A stretch of DNA of 64,000 nt from Clostridiales bacterium (GCA_022775085.1 JALFJQ010000039.1:1-64000); one strand, 5' to 3'; counted from the stretch's first letter, positions 7,756 to 16,539 are shown. Made by a program: numbers and translations. The notes: generated by a model not told the origin, from the sequence alone.

Positions 7756-8238
7756 CTATTTATGATATTTGGAACCGGCCTGAATGGCTTCCGCCCGGTA
7801 CAGCTGCTCCAGCACCATGATCCGGGCCAGATGGTGGGGGAAGGTCATGGGACCCATGGACAGCTTCAAATCCGCCCGCTGCTTGACTCTGGGAGCCATG
7901 CCGAAGGAGGAGCCGATGAGAAAGCAGGCACTGCTTTTACCGGAATTTTTCACGGTTTTCAAGGTTTTTGCAAAGTCCTCGCTGGAAAGAAGCTTTCCCT
8001 CCGGGGTAAACACGCAGAACCAGGCTCCTTTGGGCACTTTGGAGAGAATCAGGTCAGCTTCCTTTTCCAGCCCGGCAGAAATCTCGGCAGGGGAGGGATT
8101 CTCGGGAAGTCGTGCTTCCGGCAGTTCCAGAAGGGTGAACTTGCAGTAGCCTCCCAGACGCTTGGCGTATTCCGCCGCAGCTGAAATGTAGAACGGCTCC
8201 TTCAGCTTTCCCATGGTGATCAGCGTAATATCAAACAT
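7756..8238 (-). CDS. rlmH: 23S rRNA (pseudouridine1915-N3)-methyltransferase RlmH
   Basis: A SPOUT methyltransferase acting on pseudouridine 1915 of helix 69 in assembled 70S ribosomes. At 160 residues it is the normal family length. It begins ITLITMGKLKEPFY, has a FLIGSSFGM glycine loop for SAM, and ends LSMGPMTFPHHLARIM followed by EQLYRAEAIQAGSKYHK, the diagnostic C-terminus. AGGAGG precedes the ATG. Monocistronic by appearance, separated from padR by a repeat element. Confidence 0.96.
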   Translation of the reverse strand: MFDITLITMGKLKEPFYISAAAEYAKRLGGYCKFTLLELPEARLPENPSPAEISAGLEKEADLILSKVPKGAWFCVFTPEGKLLSSEDFAKTLKTVKNSGKSSACFLIGSSFGMAPRVKQRADLKLSMGPMTFPHHLARIMVLEQLYRAEAIQAGSKYHK

Positions 8239-8319
8239 ACAATTCCTCCTGTTTGCCCTGATTTTACCATGATTTCACGGAAAAGGCAATGGGAAACCTA
8301 CCATCAGGAGGTGAATACC

Positions 8320-8415
8320 GTGAAAAAACGAATTGTGACAGACCCCAATGGCAGCTACACCGGCCGCCCCCGTGACCCAGAGGAGACTCCGGTGCAGGAC
8401 GCGGATGATCTTTAG
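8320..8415 (+). CDS. 31-residue small protein, likely conserved
   Basis: A short gene starting at GTG with AGGAGG eight bases upstream (8306-8311). The peptide begins basic (VKKRIVTDPNGSYTG) and ends acidic (PVQDADDL), with no hydrophobic stretch, so it is probably cytosolic. I recall similar DPNGSYTG...PVQDADDL peptides in other Clostridia, but that is memory, not a search. Function unknown. It lies between divergent rlmH and convergent MATE genes and has no partner in its own direction. Confidence 0.65.
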   Translation: MKKRIVTDPNGSYTGRPRDPEETPVQDADDL

Positions 8416-8447
8416 ACTGGCCCGCTCCGGCAGCAATCATTCGCATA

Positions 8448-9779
8448 TCAGCCCTTCAGACTCTGCATCCACCGCTTACTGCGCAGGATGACGACCGTAA
8501 TGGCGAAGCGGACGCACTCTTCCAGCGACAGCAGGAAGTAAACGTAAGGAATTGGCAGCTTCCACACAAAGGCGGACAGCAGTCCCAGCGGCACGCCAAA
8601 GACCCAGGTGCCGATCATGTCGATGAACATGACGTAATTGGTCTTGCCGCCGCTGCGGATGACGCCGCCCCCGGCGATCATATTGAGTACCTTGAAGGGG
8701 GCAACCAAGGCATAAGCAAGAAGAATCTGTCTGGTCAGCAGCTTGACAGCTGCATCCACCTGATAGATTTCCACATACATTGGGCTGGTCGCAACCACCA
8801 GAGCAGAGAGGATGACGGAACCAATGAAGCCGTAGCGAATCAGCCGCCAGCTGTCCCGGTAAGCCTCGTCATATTCTTTGCTTCCCAACTTTTTGCCGAT
8901 GATGACGCTGGCGGCCTGAGAAAGGCCGCACAGGGCTCCGATGACCAGAGATTGGATGGGATTGATGAGCATCATTGCCGCGCTGGCCTCGGTGCCCATG
9001 TGTCCGTAGATGGCGGCGTAGATATTTTCCCCAAGGCTCCACAGAAACTCACACACCAGAATGGGCAGCAGCATGGCAAGATACTGACGCAGGTTGAATT
9101 TTCCGGCTCTGCCGCTGGCGTTCAGAACCGAACCGTTCCTGCCCAGCATGGCCAGCATCAGCAGAAAGCTGACCCAGGTGGAAATCACGGTGGCGATCGC
9201 TGCGCCGGAAGCGCCCATGGCGGGAAGTCCCAGCCTGCCGAAAATCAGCACATAGTTCAGGCCTGTATTCAATACAGCGGAAGCGATGCTGGCATACAGC
9301 GGCAGCTGTGCCTTTTCCAGGCAGCGCAGCAGGGTGGACAGCATGGTTGCCCCGGCGATGGGCAGGAAGGTGGCGGTGATGATCCGAAGGTAGGCGGCAG
9401 CGGCCTGCCCCATGGGAACGTCGGTGGTGTACAGCCCCATGATTTGGCTGGGAAACCCGCCGCACAGCAGGGTGAAAACACAAGCAAGTCCCAGCGCGAT
9501 CAACAGGTTTACAAAGAAGCTCCTGCGAACCTCTCTCTGGTTTTTCTGCCCAAGGTATTGGGAGATCATGATGCCCGCAACCACACCCACGGCGGAGACG
9601 ATCACGGAATAGATGGAAGCGAACTTTCCGGCCAGCCCCACACCGGCAACACTGACGCTGCCCAACTGACCGATCATGATCTGGTCAACGATGCTGAAGG
9701 AGGCCTGCAGCATGGACTGCAGCGCCACGGGGACAGCCAGGGAACAAACGGAAGCGAAGAAACTGTTTTTATGGTTCAT
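8448..9779 (-). CDS. MATE family efflux transporter
   Basis: 443 residues with about 12 hydrophobic helices in two similar halves, as in MATE (NorM/DinF) antiporters that expel drugs or metabolites using a Na+ or H+ gradient. N-terminal features include VALQSMLQASFSIVDQIMIG and later GLAGKFASIYSVIVSAVGVV. Substrate cannot be inferred. Transcribed alone. Not closely similar to the second MATE protein at 40550-41917. Confidence 0.9.
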   Translation of the reverse strand: MNHKNSFFASVCSLAVPVALQSMLQASFSIVDQIMIGQLGSVSVAGVGLAGKFASIYSVIVSAVGVVAGIMISQYLGQKNQREVRRSFFVNLLIALGLACVFTLLCGGFPSQIMGLYTTDVPMGQAAAAYLRIITATFLPIAGATMLSTLLRCLEKAQLPLYASIASAVLNTGLNYVLIFGRLGLPAMGASGAAIATVISTWVSFLLMLAMLGRNGSVLNASGRAGKFNLRQYLAMLLPILVCEFLWSLGENIYAAIYGHMGTEASAAMMLINPIQSLVIGALCGLSQAASVIIGKKLGSKEYDEAYRDSWRLIRYGFIGSVILSALVVATSPMYVEIYQVDAAVKLLTRQILLAYALVAPFKVLNMIAGGGVIRSGGKTNYVMFIDMIGTWVFGVPLGLLSAFVWKLPIPYVYFLLSLEECVRFAITVVILRSKRWMQSLKG

Positions 9780-9809
9780 AGAGATTCCCCCGGAATGATT
9801 TCTGACCCT

Positions 9810-9839
9810 ATTCTAGCGGAAGAAAGGGTAAATTGTCAA
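9810..9839 (-). promoter_or_regulatory. sigma-A promoter of the first MATE gene
   Basis: Minus strand TTGACA, 18-base spacer, TAGAAT, ending about 30 bases before the start at 9779. Confidence 0.7.
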
Positions 9840-9873
9840 AGGTTAAACGCATAACTATCGACAAAAAAGGAAA

Positions 9874-9904
9874 GCCGTATCTGTGGAAAATTGACAGATA
9901 CGGC
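9874..9904 (-). terminator. terminator of the GH3 lipoprotein gene
   Basis: GCCGTATCTGT/ACAGATACGGC stem followed on the minus strand by TTTCCTTTTTT, seven bases past the stop at 9911. Confidence 0.8.
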
Positions 9905-9910
9905 GAAATA

Positions 9911-11041
9911 TCACAGAAGCCCAAGGCGGATCTTCCATTCCAGCACATTCCGGACAGCGCTGTTCAGTACATCAATGTCAATGCGTCCATCCAGCACGGC
10001 CTGCAAAACCGCCTCATACTGTACGGCGTACTCCGTAGAGCACAGCAGGTCATTTCCCGCCAGAACCGCCATGACGGCGGCTTCTCCGGCACCATACTGA
10101 TCTGTAATTGCCTGCATTACAAGGTCGTCCGTCATAATCACGCCGGAATAGCCCAGTTCCTCCCGCAGATAGCGGTGGACAGCAGGGGAGAGGGAGGCCG
10201 GATAATCCGGGTCCAGCGCTTCCACGATGATGTGTCCCACCATGACTGCCCCGCAGCCGGCCTGAATTCCGGCGGTAAAGGGAATCAAATCATTCTCTTT
10301 CAGACTTTCAAGCGGACGGCTGTCCACCGCAATGCCGGTGTGGGTGTCGGCATTGTTTCCGTAGCCGGGAAAATGCTTCAGGACGCTTCCGATGGAGAAT
10401 GCGTTCATCAGATTCACGGTGCTTGCGGTAACCTCGGCAGTCGTCTGCGCATCCTGACCAAGCGAGCGGCTGTACATAAAGGCATCGGGATCCGTCGAAA
10501 TATCGCACACCGGGCCCAGATTCACATTGATGCCCAAATCGGACAGGAGGCGGCATTTTTCCTCTTCCTCCGTCAGGACCGCTTCCAACCCGCCCTGGCC
10601 ATACCGCTTTCGAAGGGAGGAAAAGCGCTTGTTCCGAAAGGCGGAAAACTGGCTGATCCGGGTGACGTCGCCGCCCTCTTCATCCACAGCAATCAGCAGC
10701 GGCTTTTCCGCGGCATTCTGATAGCCGGAAATGGTCTGAGCCATGGAATCCGGCGTTTGACTTTCAAAATCGTTTCCGAATAAAACCAGCCCGCCCAGAT
10801 GGTATTGCTGAACATCCATGGCAGCGGTTTCCGCATTGCAGCGTGCCAGAAACAGCTGTCCCACCCGCTGCTCCAGCGACATATCGGAAATCATCTGCCG
10901 AACCGGGTCAACGGGGACGGATTCAGGTACCGTGGGAGGTGTAGTCTCCGACAGAGACGGAGCGGTGACCGCCGCCGGAACAGATTCCGCCGAACAGCCC
11001 GCAAGCAGCAGAGCGCAGAGAATCATGGGGAAGAATTTCAT
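9911..11041 (-). CDS. glycoside hydrolase family 3 lipoprotein (beta-N-acetylhexosaminidase-like)
   Basis: About 376 residues. A signal peptide ends in a lipobox (LLAGC), so the mature protein is lipid-anchored outside the membrane. A Thr/Pro-rich linker leads into a GH3 barrel: RVGQLFLARC, LLIAVDEEGGDVTRIS, NLGPVCDIS, KHFPGYGN (the general acid/base loop of NagZ-type enzymes) and GVIMTDDLVM with the Asp nucleophile. This fits removal of N-acetylglucosamine from peptidoglycan fragments or glycans. The start at 11041 is favoured by GAGG just upstream; an ATG at 11053 is also possible. It follows the membrane protein gene by a short gap, so they are probably co-transcribed. Confidence 0.88.
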   Translation of the reverse strand: MKFFPMILCALLLAGCSAESVPAAVTAPSLSETTPPTVPESVPVDPVRQMISDMSLEQRVGQLFLARCNAETAAMDVQQYHLGGLVLFGNDFESQTPDSMAQTISGYQNAAEKPLLIAVDEEGGDVTRISQFSAFRNKRFSSLRKRYGQGGLEAVLTEEEEKCRLLSDLGINVNLGPVCDISTDPDAFMYSRSLGQDAQTTAEVTASTVNLMNAFSIGSVLKHFPGYGNNADTHTGIAVDSRPLESLKENDLIPFTAGIQAGCGAVMVGHIIVEALDPDYPASLSPAVHRYLREELGYSGVIMTDDLVMQAITDQYGAGEAAVMAVLAGNDLLCSTEYAVQYEAVLQAVLDGRIDIDVLNSAVRNVLEWKIRLGLL

Positions 11042-11058
11042 AAAAAGCCTCATGTTTG

Positions 11059-11973
11059 TCACAGAACGCTGCCGATGAGAAACCACAGAACCAGCAGGAT
11101 CAGTGCCAGCGGAATGTAGGTCAGCAGCGCGGCAGCGGAAATGCAGATGACAGTGTAGCCGAACAGATCCAGAAGATACAGAACCGCGCAGATGATCACA
11201 CTGGAAAACACGGCCTTGCTGACCTGCTTGCCGACAATATTGGAGAAAAAGAAGGTATACATGGCTCCCAGAAAGGGATTGGCTACGGCGATGACCAGCC
11301 CCAGAAGGAGATTTACAACGCCGGACAGCAGGCACAGACAGAGGATCAGCAGCAGAACCATGGGGGCATAGGTCACCAGAACGCTGGGCAAATAGGCGCG
11401 CAATGCCCAGTTGGCTGCCAGATGAAGCACCATGCACACGCCCATCGTCAGCAGCCGCAGAGAAAGCCAGGTGAGAATATTCCTGCCCTTTGGCATAAAG
11501 GCGTCTACGAGATTGACGAGAAAAGCCAGTACGATCAGGGACAGAACCTGACTGCACAGCGCGGGGAACTGGGCATCCGTGATGGGCAGAAGAATCAGAT
11601 AATCTCCGGAAAAGGTGGCAAAGGGCAGGGGAGACAGCAGAACCTCCAGATTCCAGGGGTGAAATGTATAGATAACCACCGTCAGAGCATAGATAAACAG
11701 GATGCCCATGGCGGAAGAAACAGACGAATTCAGACTGGAACGCTTTCCGAGAACCAGTCGTCCCATAACGCCCAGAATCAGGCTGATGACGGAAAAGTAA
11801 AGCATAAACTGGGCGGTGGACATGAGATCCACTTCAACAGGCAAATAGGACTTTGCGTGCCAGATTACCTGGCCCAGCTCCTCCGGAATATAGGAGGCGG
11901 CCTGCCCGGCGATCTGGGTCATGGCGCCGGGGAGCTGACCGGCGAGGGCTTCGAGCGTAGAATCGAAAGTCAT
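11059..11973 (-). CDS. polytopic membrane protein of unknown function
   Basis: 304 residues with about seven or eight hydrophobic segments from residue 45 on; the first 40 residues are soluble and amphipathic (LEALAGQLPGAMTQIAGQAASY). The ATG at 11973 has AAAGGA six bases upstream; the open frame extends further but runs into the rplL terminator. It ends 17 bases before the GH3 lipoprotein ATG, suggesting an operon whose second product acts on wall or glycan material. I recognise no family. Confidence 0.7.
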   Translation of the reverse strand: MTFDSTLEALAGQLPGAMTQIAGQAASYIPEELGQVIWHAKSYLPVEVDLMSTAQFMLYFSVISLILGVMGRLVLGKRSSLNSSVSSAMGILFIYALTVVIYTFHPWNLEVLLSPLPFATFSGDYLILLPITDAQFPALCSQVLSLIVLAFLVNLVDAFMPKGRNILTWLSLRLLTMGVCMVLHLAANWALRAYLPSVLVTYAPMVLLLILCLCLLSGVVNLLLGLVIAVANPFLGAMYTFFFSNIVGKQVSKAVFSSVIICAVLYLLDLFGYTVICISAAALLTYIPLALILLVLWFLIGSVL

Positions 11974-11999
11974 AGGAGTTCCTTTCGTGTAATAGGAAA

Positions 12000-12023
12000 G
12001 CCGCCGCCAGAAATGGCGGCGGC
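12000..12023 (-). terminator. rplJL operon terminator
   Basis: A perfect 9-bp GCCGCCGCC/GGCGGCGGC hairpin with a 6-base loop, then CTTTCCTATT on the minus strand. Confidence 0.75.
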
Positions 12024-12046
12024 ACAGCTTATGAAGGGGAGATGAA

Positions 12047-12424
12047 TTACTTGATCTCGGCTTCGGCACCGGCTTCCTTCAGCTCGGCGACCAGCTTCTC
12101 GGCATCTTCCTTGGAGATGGCTTCCTTCAGGGTCTTGGGGCAGTTGTCGACCAGATCCTTGGCGTCCTTCAGGCCCAGGCCGGTAGCGGCGCGGACAACC
12201 TTGATGACGTTCAGCTTGGAAGCACCAGCGGCCTTCAGGATGACGTCGAACTCGGTCTTCTCCTCGACCTCAGCAGCAGCAGCGCCGGCAGCGGGAGCGG
12301 CAACAGCGGCGGCAGCGGCGGAAACGCCGAAAACCTCTTCCAGGGTGTGAACCAGTTCGGACAGCTCCAGAACGGTCAGTTCCTTAACCTGCTCAACCAG
12401 AGCAGTGATCTTTTCACTAGCCAT
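12047..12424 (-). CDS. rplL: 50S ribosomal protein L7/L12
   Basis: 125 residues. N-terminal dimerisation helix ([20 protein letters not shown]), an Ala-rich hinge (about residues 35-55) and the conserved factor-binding domain ([21 protein letters not shown], then [16 protein letters not shown]). The stalk protein recruits and activates translation GTPases. Downstream of rplJ as usual. Confidence 0.98.
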   Translation of the reverse strand: MASEKITALVEQVKELTVLELSELVHTLEEVFGVSAAAAAVAAPAAGAAAAEVEEKTEFDVILKAAGASKLNVIKVVRAATGLGLKDAKDLVDNCPKTLKEAISKEDAEKLVAELKEAGAEAEIK

Positions 12425-12479
12425 TTTAATTTCCTCCTAAATTATGTGTAGAAAGTTGATGTTTTTGGGGTTTGCGAAC

Positions 12480-13007
12480 TTAAGCTTCTGCTTCTGCGGC
12501 AGGAGCGGAGCCGTCCTTCTGCATCCGGATCTGATCCAGGACGAAGGCCAGGCTGGAGATAGGTGCCAGGAAGGTACCCAGGACAGAAGCGACCAGAGCG
12601 CTCTTGCTGGGCAGCTCACCGAAGCCGTTCAGCTCATCAGCGGACAGGACAGAGCCTTCCACGACGCCGCCTTTGATGGTCAGGGTCTTCAGCTTGTTCT
12701 TCTTGGCGAACTCGCAGACGATACGAGCAGGGGCGATGGGGTCGCCGGTGGTGGAAGCCATAGCGGTGGTACCGTTCAGAACCTCAGAGAAATCATAGCC
12801 GCAATCCTTTGCAGCGAAATTGGTCAGGGTGTTCTTCACAACGGAGTACTCGACGCCGGCCTCACGGAACTGCTTACGCAGCTCGGTATCCTGAGCGACA
12901 GTGATACCCTTGTAGTCCACGAACACCACGGAAGTAGCTTCCTTGATCTTGCCGGACAGGGCTTCGACGACTGCCTTCTTGCTCTCAAGAACCTTTGCGT
13001 TGGGCAT
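12480..13007 (-). CDS. rplJ: 50S ribosomal protein L10
   Basis: About 175 residues; L10 anchors the L7/L12 dimers to 23S rRNA. The start at MPNAKVLESKK (13007) follows GGAGGTGAAAATT and is preferred over in-frame upstream codons, which fall inside the L10 leader. Conserved segments include SVVFVDYKGITVAQDTELRK and VVKNTLTNFAAK. The operon order is rplJ-rplL, preceded by its own promoter and leader RNA. Confidence 0.97.
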   Translation of the reverse strand: MPNAKVLESKKAVVEALSGKIKEATSVVFVDYKGITVAQDTELRKQFREAGVEYSVVKNTLTNFAAKDCGYDFSEVLNGTTAMASTTGDPIAPARIVCEFAKKNKLKTLTIKGGVVEGSVLSADELNGFGELPSKSALVASVLGTFLAPISSLAFVLDQIRMQKDGSAPAAEAEA

Positions 13008-13009
13008 AA

Positions 13010-13129
13010 TTTTCACCTCCGAAAATAAAAAGTGTCTTCCTGCCAGAAGACAGAAAGACACGCAAATAATCACTATTTGACGCACCTCGGCAGGATTTAC
13101 TCCTTGCGGAACCTGCTGTCTTTGGCAAC
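13010..13129 (-). ncRNA. ribosomal protein L10 leader (autoregulatory 5' UTR)
   Basis: On the minus strand the leader contains CCTGCCGAGG and, about 50 bases later, CTTCTGGCAGGAAG, which can pair through CCTGCC/GGCAGG, followed by a hairpin GTGTCTT/AAGACAC and a T5 run just before the rplJ ribosome-binding site. This is the layout of the known L10 leader, in which free L10-L12 complex promotes the terminator form. Confidence 0.8.
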
Positions 13130-13135
13130 TGCTAT

Positions 13136-13164
13136 ATAATAGCAGATTATATGAAGGTTGTCAA
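13136..13164 (-). promoter_or_regulatory. rplJL promoter
   Basis: Minus strand TTGACA (13159-13164), a 17-base spacer and TATTAT (13136-13141), giving a leader of about 120 bases. Confidence 0.85.
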
Positions 13165-13191
13165 GCATTATTTTTGCTTTTTCAGGGAAAA

Positions 13192-13220
13192 TCCCGGATA
13201 CAGAAGCACTGTATCCGGGA
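13192..13220 (-). terminator. terminator after rplA
   Basis: TCCCGGATAC/GTATCCGGGA hairpin, then TTTTC on the minus strand; separates the nusG-rplK-rplA unit from rplJL. Confidence 0.75.
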
Positions 13221-13235
13221 TATAAGAATCTGAAA

Positions 13236-13928
13236 TTACAGATACTTGGAAGTCGCGACCTTGACGCCGGGGCCCATGGTGGAAACCACGGTGCAGGACT
13301 TAATATACTGGCCCTTGGCGGCGGCGGGCTTGGCCTTGACAACGGCCTTCATCAGGGTATCCATGTTCTCGGTCAGCTTCTCAGCGCCGAAGGACACCTT
13401 GCCGATGGGGCAGTGGATGATGTTGGTCTTGTCCAGACGGTACTCGACCTTACCGGCTTTGATCTCCTTGACGGCGGCAGCCACATTGGGGGTCACGGTG
13501 CCGGCCTTGGGGGAGGGCATCAGACCCTTGGGGCCCAGAACCTTACCGAGACGGCCAACCACACCCATCATGTCGGGGGAAGCGACGACCACGTCGAAGT
13601 CGAACCAGTTTTCCTTGGTGATCTTCTCCACCAGGTCCATGCCGCCTACATAGTCAGCGCCGGCAGCCTTGGCCTCGTCCACCTTGGCGTCCTTGGCGAA
13701 GACCAGCACCCGGCGGGTCTTGCCGGTGCCGTTGGGCAGAACCACGGCGCCGCGAACCTGCTGGTCGGCGTGACGGGAGTCAACACCCAGCTTGATGTGC
13801 AGCTCGACGGTCTCATCGAACTTGGCGGAAGCGCCCTTCACGACCAGCTCCAGGGCTTCGGTGGGATCATACTGAACGGAGCGGTCAATCAGCTTGGCGC
13901 TCTCCTGATACTTTTTGCCTCTAAACAA
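13236..13928 (-). CDS. rplA: 50S ribosomal protein L1
   Basis: 230 residues, the normal L1 length; forms the L1 stalk that moves deacylated tRNA out of the E site. Conserved stretches: [39 protein letters not shown] and [17 protein letters not shown]. The start codon is TTG, placed eight bases after AGGAGG; no ATG lies near. Follows rplK in the usual order. Confidence 0.98.
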   Translation of the reverse strand: MFRGKKYQESAKLIDRSVQYDPTEALELVVKGASAKFDETVELHIKLGVDSRHADQQVRGAVVLPNGTGKTRRVLVFAKDAKVDEAKAAGADYVGGMDLVEKITKENWFDFDVVVASPDMMGVVGRLGKVLGPKGLMPSPKAGTVTPNVAAAVKEIKAGKVEYRLDKTNIIHCPIGKVSFGAEKLTENMDTLMKAVVKAKPAAAKGQYIKSCTVVSTMGPGVKVATSKYL

Positions 13929-14007
13929 TGTTTTATCCTCCTTATCGTGGTGATGCGGAAAAATCCTCCCACATTTCCGGCTTCAAATTTTGCCGGACAA
14001 GCAATAA

Positions 14008-14433
14008 TCAATCGACGACGGTAACGCCCATGGAGCGGCAGGTACCGGCAACCTGAGCCTCGGCAGCCTCCAGAGTGGGGCAGTTCAGGTCAGGCATCTT
14101 GGTCTTGGCGATCTCAGCGATCTGAGCCTTGGTGATGGTGCCAACCTTGGTCTTGTTGGGGACACCGGAGCCCTTCTCCAGACCGATGGCCTTCATGATC
14201 AGCATGGGGGTCGGAGGCGTCTTGGTGATGAAGGTGAAGCTGCGGTCAGCGTAAACGGTGATGACGACGGGGATCTTATAACCCTCCATGTCCTTGGTAC
14301 GGGCGTTGAACTCCTTGATGAAGGCGGCGATGTTCACGCCGTGCTGACCCAGAGCAGGGCCGACAGGGGGAGAAGCAGTTGCCTTAGCGGCGTTGATCTG
14401 CAGTTTGATAATGCCAGTGACTTTCTGTGCCAT
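14008..14433 (-). CDS. rplK: 50S ribosomal protein L11
   Basis: 141 residues. N-terminal domain with [19 protein letters not shown], the thiopeptide-binding Pro-rich helix; C-terminal rRNA-binding domain ending [10 protein letters not shown]. The ATG at 14433 follows AGGAGGTG by eight bases; a GTG nine bases earlier overlaps that site and is rejected. Confidence 0.98.
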   Translation of the reverse strand: MAQKVTGIIKLQINAAKATASPPVGPALGQHGVNIAAFIKEFNARTKDMEGYKIPVVITVYADRSFTFITKTPPTPMLIMKAIGLEKGSGVPNKTKVGTITKAQIAEIAKTKMPDLNCPTLEAAEAQVAGTCRSMGVTVVD

Positions 14434-14539
14434 AATAAGCACCTCCTGAAAAGAATGTGGTAACGATGCGTTTTAAGCGCATTTTTTGCGGGGGAAAGCC
14501 CCCCTCCCACGTGACCATCGAAACAATGATCCGATGCGT

Positions 14540-15070
14540 TTACTGGGATACGACCTCTACCTGGTCAAGCTCGAACTCGACAGAGGTCTCGCGGCCGAAC
14601 ATGGAAACGATGACGTTGACAGTGTTGTTGTCAATATCGATGCTGTCCACGGTGCCGGTGAAGGAGGTCAGAGGACCATCGAGGATCTTCACAGTATCGC
14701 CAACGGCGTAGTTGACGATGATCTCCTTCTTTTCCACGCCCATGGCGTAGACTTCCTCGTCCGTCAGGGGTGTGGGATCATTGCTGGACGTACCGACGAA
14801 GCCGGTGACGCCCCGGATATTCCGGATCACGTGCCAGGTATCATCGCTGTAAACCATCTTCACCAGCACATAGCCGGGGTAGACCTTGCGGTCATAGGTC
14901 TTGCTGGCGCCGGATTCGGTGATCTCGGTGACCGTCTCCAGAGGAATGGAGGTGGCGAGGATCACATCATGGAGCCCGCGGGACTCGACGGTTTTCTCAA
15001 TGGTGGCCTTGACGGTGTTTTCGTAACCGGAGTAGGTATGAACAACATACCATTTTGCAGCTTCTGCCAT
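14540..15070 (-). CDS. nusG: transcription termination/antitermination protein NusG
   Basis: 176 residues. The NGN domain starts WYVVHTYSGYENTVK and contains VYPGYVLVKM; the C-terminal KOW domain is at about residues 120-176 (VGDTVKILDGPLTSFTGTV). NusG binds RNA polymerase and links it to ribosomes or, in Firmicutes, promotes pausing. Operon: rpmG-secE-nusG-rplK-rplA. Confidence 0.98.
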   Translation of the reverse strand: MAEAAKWYVVHTYSGYENTVKATIEKTVESRGLHDVILATSIPLETVTEITESGASKTYDRKVYPGYVLVKMVYSDDTWHVIRNIRGVTGFVGTSSNDPTPLTDEEVYAMGVEKKEIIVNYAVGDTVKILDGPLTSFTGTVDSIDIDNNTVNVIVSMFGRETSVEFELDQVEVVSQ

Positions 15071-15084
15071 TTGATAAGCTCCTA

Positions 15085-15315
15085 TCAGTGGAAGACGCTG
15101 ATGAGAGCGTCAATGCCGACCTGAGCGACAAAATCGAACAGCCAGATGAACACGCCGACGGCAATGACGCAGCCGACGACGATGGCGGCGTTCTTCAGAA
15201 CCTGCTGAGGGGTGGGCCAGACGACCTTCTTCAGCTCGCTGCGAAGCTCACGGAAGTACTTGGCAACCTTGCCCCAGGTTCTCTTGAACCAGTGTTCCTT
15301 TTTGACTTCAGCCAT
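15085..15315 (-). CDS. secE: preprotein translocase subunit SecE
   Basis: 76 residues with one transmembrane helix (about 43-66) after the conserved amphipathic segment ELRSELKKVVWPTPQQVL. SecE clamps SecY in the translocon. It begins 15 bases after rpmG and precedes nusG. Confidence 0.97.
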   Translation of the reverse strand: MAEVKKEHWFKRTWGKVAKYFRELRSELKKVVWPTPQQVLKNAAIVVGCVIAVGVFIWLFDFVAQVGIDALISVFH

Positions 15316-15330
15316 GAATTGCGAGCCTCC

Positions 15331-15480
15331 TTACTTGGTCTCGTTGTGGACAGTGTGCTTCTTGCAGAATCTGCAGTACTTCTTCATTTCGAGACGGTCG
15401 GGGTCGTTCTTCTTGTTCTTCATGGTGTTGTAGTTTCTCTGCTTGCACTCAGAGCATCTCAAAGTGACTTTAACGCGCAT
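15331..15480 (-). CDS. rpmG: 50S ribosomal protein L33
   Basis: A 49-residue protein starting [13 protein letters not shown] and containing the second Cys pair CRFC, so it is the zinc-binding C+ form with CxxC...CxxC. AGGAGG lies just upstream. Usual place ahead of secE and nusG. Short enough to be missed by length filters. Confidence 0.97.
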   Translation of the reverse strand: MRVKVTLRCSECKQRNYNTMKNKKNDPDRLEMKKYCRFCKKHTVHNETK

Positions 15481-15763
15481 AACGGCACCTCCTTAACATT
15501 GCCTCCCTGTATCACCCCGGCTAGTAATGAATTTAGACAGCGGGCACTACATTTTCCCGCTCCGGAGCTGAAAAAAGCGCACAAAAAAAGCCCTTTTTCA
15601 CAGGTAGAATCATTCTAACACAGGGGGTGGTCAAAGTCAATAAGTTTTTTCGATATTTTTATGGAATCTGACAAAATCGGCAGTGAACCGGGAAACGGAA
15701 AATTGATGGTTGCAGACTTGAAGAAAATGGGTTATTCTATGAAAAAACGACAGGAGAAACAAT
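15481..15763. promoter_or_regulatory. divergent promoter region of rpmG-secE-nusG and ruvX
   Basis: Minus-strand promoter for rpmG: TTGACT (15635-15640), 17 bases, TAGAAT (15612-15617), leaving a leader of about 125 bases with a GAAAAAGGGC...GCGC hairpin-prone stretch. Plus-strand promoter for ruvX: TTGCAG (15710-15715), 17 bases, TATTCT (15733-15738). No gene in between. Confidence 0.75.
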
Positions 15764-16180
15764 ATGAAACGCATCATGGGAATCGACTATGGAGACGCCC
15801 GCACCGGCGTGGCGGTTTCCGACCTGCTTTGCAGCATCGTAGGCACCACCTGGGTGGTGCCCAGCCGGAATACGGAAAAAGCTGTTGCGGACATTGTGAA
15901 GCTGGCGAAAGAGAATGACGTTGGGAAAATCGTGGTGGGCCTGCCGAAGAATATGGACGGTACCGAAGGACCCCGGGCCCAGCTGTGCCGGCAGTTCGCA
16001 CAGACTCTGCGCCAGGCCACCGGGCTGGAGGTGGATATGTGGGACGAGCGGCGCACCACAGTGGAGGCACACAACATCCTCTCCCAGCACAATTACCACG
16101 GAAAAAAGCGGAAAAACACGGTGGATGCTGTAGCGGCCTCCCTGATTCTGGAAGGATACCTGGCCTATCTGCGGCGTTGA
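15764..16180 (+). CDS. ruvX: RuvX/YqgF-type RNase H-fold nuclease
   Basis: 138 residues. RNase H-like fold with GIDYGDARTGVAVSD (first catalytic Asp), VGLPKNMDG, WDERRTTVEA and DAVAASLILEGYL (last catalytic Asp). Called a Holliday-junction resolvase homologue; the E. coli member processes the 16S rRNA 5' end. AGGAGA precedes the ATG. Its 3' end overlaps the convergent TauE/SafE gene by 16 bases. Confidence 0.94.
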   Translation: MKRIMGIDYGDARTGVAVSDLLCSIVGTTWVVPSRNTEKAVADIVKLAKENDVGKIVVGLPKNMDGTEGPRAQLCRQFAQTLRQATGLEVDMWDERRTTVEAHNILSQHNYHGKKRKNTVDAVAASLILEGYLAYLRR

Positions 16181-16539
16181 GGGCGGTAAAACAGCTCCCG
16201 CAGCCCGGTCAGAAGCAGCAGAATTCCAAAGGGCTTTCGCAGCAGGGCCGTGTCGATGGCCGCGGCAGCCAGTGAGCCAATAACAGCGGCAGCACAGCCG
16301 GCCGCAATGGCCGGAAGGCACTGCCGCAGACTGAGTTTTCCCTGCCGGAGCCGAAAGGCGCAGCTGATTGCCGACGCCGGAAGAAAAAACAGAAGGTTGA
16401 TTCCCCGGGCTGTGCGCTGATCAACGCCCAGCATCAGGGTCAGCCACAATATCAGCAGGCTCCCGCCGCCTACACCCATCCCGGTGAGAAAGCCCAGCAG
16501 GGAACCGACGATGACGCAAACAGGAAAGCTCGTCAGCAT
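16165..16539 (-). CDS. TauE/SafE family permease, C-terminal half protein
   Basis: 124 residues with about four hydrophobic segments and the signature GFLTGMGVGGGSLLILWLTL, followed by GINLLFFLPASAISCAFR. TauE/SafE (DUF81) permeases normally carry two such halves in one chain of about 250 residues; here each half is its own gene. The ATG at 16539 overlaps the stop of the N-terminal half in the sequence ATGCTGA, so the two are translationally coupled. The overlap sits in a proper start context, suggesting two subunits rather than a frameshift. Substrate likely a small anion; unproven. Confidence 0.82.
   Translation of the reverse strand: MLTSFPVCVIVGSLLGFLTGMGVGGGSLLILWLTLMLGVDQRTARGINLLFFLPASAISCAFRLRQGKLSLRQCLPAIAAGCAAAVIGSLAAAAIDTALLRKPFGILLLLTGLRELFYRPQRRR

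Noticed and set aside
9833-10783. 316-codon plus-strand open frame
   Set aside because: Antisense to the GH3 lipoprotein and overlapping its terminator.
15661-15918. 85-codon plus-strand open frame ahead of ruvX
   Set aside because: Runs through the ruvX promoter and overlaps ruvX in another frame; no ribosome-binding site.
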